Positions 7,382 to 10,571 of a stretch of 10,571 nt of DNA are shown one piece after another. How positions within the stretch are numbered: the first letter of the stretch is position 1; every line of letters begins with the position of its first letter. Under the pieces are notes generated by a model that ran no database searches, was not told the origin of the DNA, and was given only the letters and a program-made list of their open reading frames with translations. Origin of the DNA: Verrucomicrobiota bacterium (GTDB taxonomy: Bacteria > Verrucomicrobiota > Verrucomicrobiia > Limisphaerales > JADLHS01); contig JANYBF010000536.1 in NCBI GenBank assembly GCA_025360895.1, positions 1 through 10,571 on the forward strand, given 5' to 3'. The position numbers and the translations under genes are program-made.

Positions 7382-8580
7382 ACCCCATCGCCATCAACGA
7401 AAACGCCCCGCGCCTCGACCGGCTGCAACTTGCCGCCCTTGTTGGGCTAATGGGCGTGGGCGTGGCATTCGTGTTCAGTGCCACGATGGTTAACGAGGCC
7501 GCCGCCAGCTTGCCGTTTATCAAGCAACTTTGGTTTCGCCAGATTGTTTGGTACAGCGTCGGCGTCGGGGCCGCAGTCGCGTTGTGCCTGGTGGATTATC
7601 ACACGTTGGCCCGCTGGTCCTTCGTCGCTTACTGGGGCACAATCTTCCTCCTGGCCGCCGTGCCGATTTTCGGAACGATGCGCGGCGGCGCCCGCCGCTG
7701 GTTCGACCTCGGCTTTTTCAGCCTGCAACCCTCCGAGTTCGCCAAGCTCGCCTTCATCTTGGCGATGGCTCACTTTCTGAGCCGACCCTTGGATGAATTG
7801 CGCGCGCCCATGAATTTCTGGAAAGCTTTGGGGCTGTTGGCGCTTCCGTTTGTCCTGGTCATGAAGGAGCCGGACCTCGGTTCGGCGCTGGTTTTCATTC
7901 CGTCCGGCTTTGCCATGATGCTGGTGGCCGGGGTGCCGCGGCGTTACCTGTTTCGACTGATTGGGATCGTGGGCGTAATGGCGTCGCTGATCTTGGTGGA
8001 CGTGCTATTCGCTCCACCTAGTTGGCAGATCAAACTGGAGGAATATCAAAGGCAACGTCTGCTCGTTTACTTCGGCCAGGATTTTGCCCCGCCGAACGCC
8101 ACGCCCAAACAAAAGGCGGAAGCCCGTCGCCTCCAACAGGAGAAATCCTACCAAGCCAAGCAGGCATTGATCTCCGTCGGCTCCGGCGGCTTCACCGGCA
8201 AAGGCTGGCGCCAAGGCAATCAGACCGCCGGCGGTTTCCTGCCCCCGGGCGCGGCGCACACGGATTTTATTTTCTCCGTCATTGCCGAGGAGAAAGGTTT
8301 TGTCGGAAGCGTGACAGTGCTCACGCTGTACGCGGTGGTCCTCTTCACGGGATTGAGGATCGCCGGCCAGGCACGCGATCGCTTGGGCAAAGTGTTGGCG
8401 GCGGGGGTAGTGACACTCCTGTTCAGCCACGTATTCATCAACATCGGAATGAACATCCGATTGATGCCGGTGACGGGCATTCCACTGCCGCTGTTGTCTT
8501 ACGGCGGGTCTTCAGTGATTGGCTCGTTGATCGCGATCGGCTTGCTCCAAAACGTTCACATCTATCGAAGAGGATATTAA
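7378..8580 (+). CDS. rodA: Peptidoglycan glycosyltransferase RodA (SEDS family)
   Basis: A 400-residue polytopic membrane protein, about ten hydrophobic segments, that polymerises glycan strands from lipid II with PBP2 as partner. SEDS signatures are clear: RRWFDLGFFSLQPSEFAKLA (Q117-P-S-E120), KEPDLGSALVF (163-173), SGGFTGKGW, HTDFIFSVIAEEKGFVG with Asp296, the position matching the catalytic aspartate of the large periplasmic loop, and NIGMNIRLMPVTGIPLPLLS followed by YGGSS (375-379). The loop before SGG (about 232-264) holds a charged stretch, TPKQKAEARRLQQEKSYQAK, making it longer than in E. coli RodA. The ATG at 7378 overlaps the mrdA stop (ATGA). A longer in-frame start at 7291 would lie inside mrdA and add non-SEDS residues, so it is not used. 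FtsW is less likely given the mre/mrdA context. Confidence 0.95.
   Translation: MNPIAINENAPRLDRLQLAALVGLMGVGVAFVFSATMVNEAAASLPFIKQLWFRQIVWYSVGVGAAVALCLVDYHTLARWSFVAYWGTIFLLAAVPIFGTMRGGARRWFDLGFFSLQPSEFAKLAFILAMAHFLSRPLDELRAPMNFWKALGLLALPFVLVMKEPDLGSALVFIPSGFAMMLVAGVPRRYLFRLIGIVGVMASLILVDVLFAPPSWQIKLEEYQRQRLLVYFGQDFAPPNATPKQKAEARRLQQEKSYQAKQALISVGSGGFTGKGWRQGNQTAGGFLPPGAAHTDFIFSVIAEEKGFVGSVTVLTLYAVVLFTGLRIAGQARDRLGKVLAAGVVTLLFSHVFINIGMNIRLMPVTGIPLPLLSYGGSSVIGSLIAIGLLQNVHIYRRGY
8568..8574 (+). promoter_or_regulatory. Strong Shine-Dalgarno site for the RNase E/G gene
   Basis: AAGAGGA at 8568-8574, inside the last codons of rodA, lies eight bases before the ATG at 8583. It is the clearest ribosome site in the window. 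It decides the start of the RNase gene, whose reading frame stays open another 561 bases upstream through rodA. Confidence 0.75.
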
Positions 8581-8582
8581 CT

Positions 8583-10550
8583 ATGAGTGACAGAAATTCC
8601 GGCCGCCGTCGGCGTGGCATGAGATTCCGCCCCAGTGGCGGTCTGGGCCAGGGCCCGCAAAAAAATGACCGCGAAGCGACGCAAGCTCGCGCCGAAGTGG
8701 TGGCGGAAACCGCGGGTGGCCAGGACCGGCTGTTTGAGAAACGGCATCAAGGCGAGATCGAACGCGCAGAGAACGTCGCCGCGGGGTTGCCGCCCGAGGG
8801 CGCACCCGCGCCGGCGCCAACGCATGAACACGGCAAAGATGAATCCCGCGAGCCGCATCTGAATACGCCCGCCAAGGTCGAGGCGGAAAAACCATTCGAG
8901 CCGGTCAAGATCAAGGAACAACCTAAGGGCCTCGTCGAAACCATCAAGGTCGCGGCTTCAAATCTCGTCAAAAAAGTTCAACGATTGATCCGACCTCAGA
9001 AGAAAATTCACAAGGAAGTTATCATCAACGCCGAGACGCTCGAAACCCGCGTCGCGGTATCCGAAGATGGCAAACTCGAGGAGTTCAACATCGAACGCAC
9101 TACCGAGGAACGGCTGGTGGGCAGCATCTTCAAAGGTAAGGTCCGCAATCTCGAAGACGGCTTGAAAGCCGCGTTCGTGGACATCGGCTTCGAGAAGAAC
9201 GCGTTCCTTCACTATTGGGACATTGTGCCGAATCAATTCGACAGCGGCGTGGAAATCGTCGAGCGCCCGACCAAAAAACGCGACCGGCCCCGCATCACGC
9301 AGAAAGACATTCCGCGCCTTTATTCCCCGGGGGCGGAGATCATCGTCCAAGTTACCAAAGGCCCGATCGGCACCAAAGGCCCGCGTATCACCACCAACCT
9401 TGTGTTACCCGGCCGCTATCTGGTGCTGCTCCCGAACTCCGATCAGAGCGGCATTTCGCGTAAGATTGAAAATCAGCCGGAGCGCCAGCGCTTGAAAAAA
9501 ATCTTGCGAGAACTGGCCATCCCGGACGGCATGGGCGTCATCATGCGCACGGCTGGCGAAGGTCAACAGAAACGTTACTTCGTCCGCGATTTGGCGTTGC
9601 TGCTCGAAGAGTGGCAGACGATTCAAGCGAACATCAAGAGCCGCCCCCCCGCCACCTGTGTGTTCCAGGAGCCGGACTTGATCGAGCGCACCGTGCGTGA
9701 CTTCCTGACCGAGGATGTCGAACGCATCATTATTGACAACGCCAAGGCGTGCGACCGGATGAAGGAGATGATTTCCAAGATCTCCCGGCGCTCCGCCAGC
9801 AAGGTGATTTTGTACGCCGACGCGCAGCCGGTGTTCGATCGGTTCAACATCAGCAAACAACTGGAGAACGCGTTCTCCCGCCAGGTGCATCTCAAGGGCG
9901 GCGGCTACATCGTCATTGATGAAACTGAAGCGCTGGTGGCGATTGACGTGAACACGGGCCGCCACAAGGGCGGCAAGGATCAGGAAACCACCATCCTCAA
10001 GGTCAACATCGAGTCCGCGGATGAAATCTGCCGGCAACTGCGGCTGCGCAACATGGGCGGCTTGATCGTGCTCGACTTCATTGACATGAAATCCCGCCGG
10101 GATCAGCAGGCGGTTTATCAGCGCGTAAAAGATGGCCTCCGGCGCGACAAGGCCAAAACCCACATCCTGCCGATCTCCCAACTCGGCCTCATGGAGATGA
10201 CCCGCCAGCGCCACAGCGAAAGTGTGCGCTCGGCGGTTTACGATGATTGCCCGTACTGCAAAGGCAAGGGCAAGGTCAAGAGCACTGAAACGATGAGCGT
10301 GGAAATCCAGCGCAAGCTGCAGGAAATCCTCAAGAAGCGCACCCGCGATGAATCCGACTTTCAACTCCGGATCGTCGTAAATCCGACCGTGCTGGAACGC
10401 CTGCGCAGCGAGGACGAGAAGCATCTCATCGAGATGGAAAAGCGTTACTTCGGCAAGCTCTCCTTCCGCGCCGACCCCGGCATGCACGCCGAACAGTTCA
10501 AGATCCAGAACGTGGTCACTAACGAAGAACTCGCCAGTGTTGGCGCCTGA
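8583..10550 (+). CDS. rng: Ribonuclease E/G family protein with N-terminal extension
   Basis: A 655-residue endoribonuclease of the RNase E/G family, which cuts single-stranded RNA at 5'-monophosphorylated substrates in rRNA maturation and mRNA decay. The catalytic core runs from about residue 140. An S1-type region is seen (LVGSIFKGKVRNLEDGLKAA, 178-197, then FVDIGFEKNAFLHYWDI), followed by GPRITTNLVLPGRYLVLLPN, SGISRKI and GVIMRTAGEG (5' sensor region). Metal-binding residues are in AIDVNTGRHKGG (Asp455, Asn457) and GGLIVLDFIDM (Asp498/Asp501). The zinc-link C556-P-Y-C559 is present, followed by GKGKVKS. The C-terminus ends soon after, so there is no RNase E-like C-terminal degradosome scaffold. 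Instead, the N-terminus carries about 140 extra residues: an Arg-rich tip (SDRNSGRRRRGMRFRPSGG), a charged Pro/Glu/Ala-rich disordered part and a predicted amphipathic helix (117-137). It begins two bases after rodA with a strong ribosome site. In E. coli rng also lies near mreBCD, supporting a conserved link. Whether 'rng' or 'rne' is the better name is open. Confidence 0.93.
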   Translation: MSDRNSGRRRRGMRFRPSGGLGQGPQKNDREATQARAEVVAETAGGQDRLFEKRHQGEIERAENVAAGLPPEGAPAPAPTHEHGKDESREPHLNTPAKVEAEKPFEPVKIKEQPKGLVETIKVAASNLVKKVQRLIRPQKKIHKEVIINAETLETRVAVSEDGKLEEFNIERTTEERLVGSIFKGKVRNLEDGLKAAFVDIGFEKNAFLHYWDIVPNQFDSGVEIVERPTKKRDRPRITQKDIPRLYSPGAEIIVQVTKGPIGTKGPRITTNLVLPGRYLVLLPNSDQSGISRKIENQPERQRLKKILRELAIPDGMGVIMRTAGEGQQKRYFVRDLALLLEEWQTIQANIKSRPPATCVFQEPDLIERTVRDFLTEDVERIIIDNAKACDRMKEMISKISRRSASKVILYADAQPVFDRFNISKQLENAFSRQVHLKGGGYIVIDETEALVAIDVNTGRHKGGKDQETTILKVNIESADEICRQLRLRNMGGLIVLDFIDMKSRRDQQAVYQRVKDGLRRDKAKTHILPISQLGLMEMTRQRHSESVRSAVYDDCPYCKGKGKVKSTETMSVEIQRKLQEILKKRTRDESDFQLRIVVNPTVLERLRSEDEKHLIEMEKRYFGKLSFRADPGMHAEQFKIQNVVTNEELASVGA

Positions 10551-10571
10551 TTGGATAGGCCAAATTCAAAA

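Noticed and set aside
8022..8582. Upstream in-frame extension of the RNase E/G gene into rodA (187 codons)
   Set aside because: The extension overlaps the conserved C-terminal half of RodA in another frame and shows no domain. The ATG at 8583 has a strong ribosome site.
9405..10487. A 360-codon minus-strand open frame inside the RNase E/G gene
   Set aside because: It is antisense to the catalytic core of RNase E/G, where codon constraints on the real gene produce the open frame.
1..10571. An undescribed defence, mobile or biosynthetic system
   Set aside because: All long genes belong to recognised families. There are no recombinase, toxin-antitoxin, nuclease-helicase or reverse-transcriptase signatures and no repeat-spacer array.

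Overview
The window looks like chromosomal DNA of a member of the PVC group, most likely Verrucomicrobiota. The evidence is two exported proteins on the left of types that are abundant in Verrucomicrobia and Planctomycetes: a 'membrane-bound dehydrogenase' beta-propeller of the Pirellula/Verrucomicrobium type and a PQQ-repeat beta-propeller with a WPQFRG start. The cell-shape genes on the right are also full-length and conserved. No tRNA, rRNA, CRISPR array, transposase or phage gene was seen. The assignment to a finer lineage is inference.

Left part (1-2697, minus strand). Two genes run leftwards from a divergent intergenic region. The first is a secreted or periplasmic PQQ-like beta-propeller protein (1324-2697). 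After an 82-base gap comes the N-terminal 413 residues of a large PVC-type dehydrogenase-like protein that runs off the left edge. A REP-like inverted repeat (1112-1193) lies inside the reading frame of this second gene, just ahead of its signal-peptide core. It appears to have lengthened the N-terminus.

Right part (2836-10550, plus strand). Six closely packed genes form what is very likely one operon: mreB, mreC, mreD, mrdA (PBP2), rodA and an RNase E/G-family gene (rng-like). MreB filaments, the MreC/MreD membrane proteins, the transpeptidase PBP2 and the glycosyltransferase RodA together make the elongasome, which builds side-wall peptidoglycan in rod-shaped cells. Three junctions are tight: ATGA start-stop overlaps at mreC/mreD and mrdA/rodA, and a 2-base gap at rodA/rng. 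Larger gaps occur after mreB (58 bases, with a small hairpin) and before mrdA (85 bases). A plausible sigma70-type promoter sits just upstream of mreB.

This is mostly a well-known core locus, and I found no convincing undescribed multi-gene system. The points worth a second look are the repeat inside the dehydrogenase gene, the long N-terminal extension with a predicted amphipathic helix on the RNase E/G protein, the MreB phosphate-loop Thr-to-Cys change, an enlarged charged loop in RodA, and the inter-gene hairpins.
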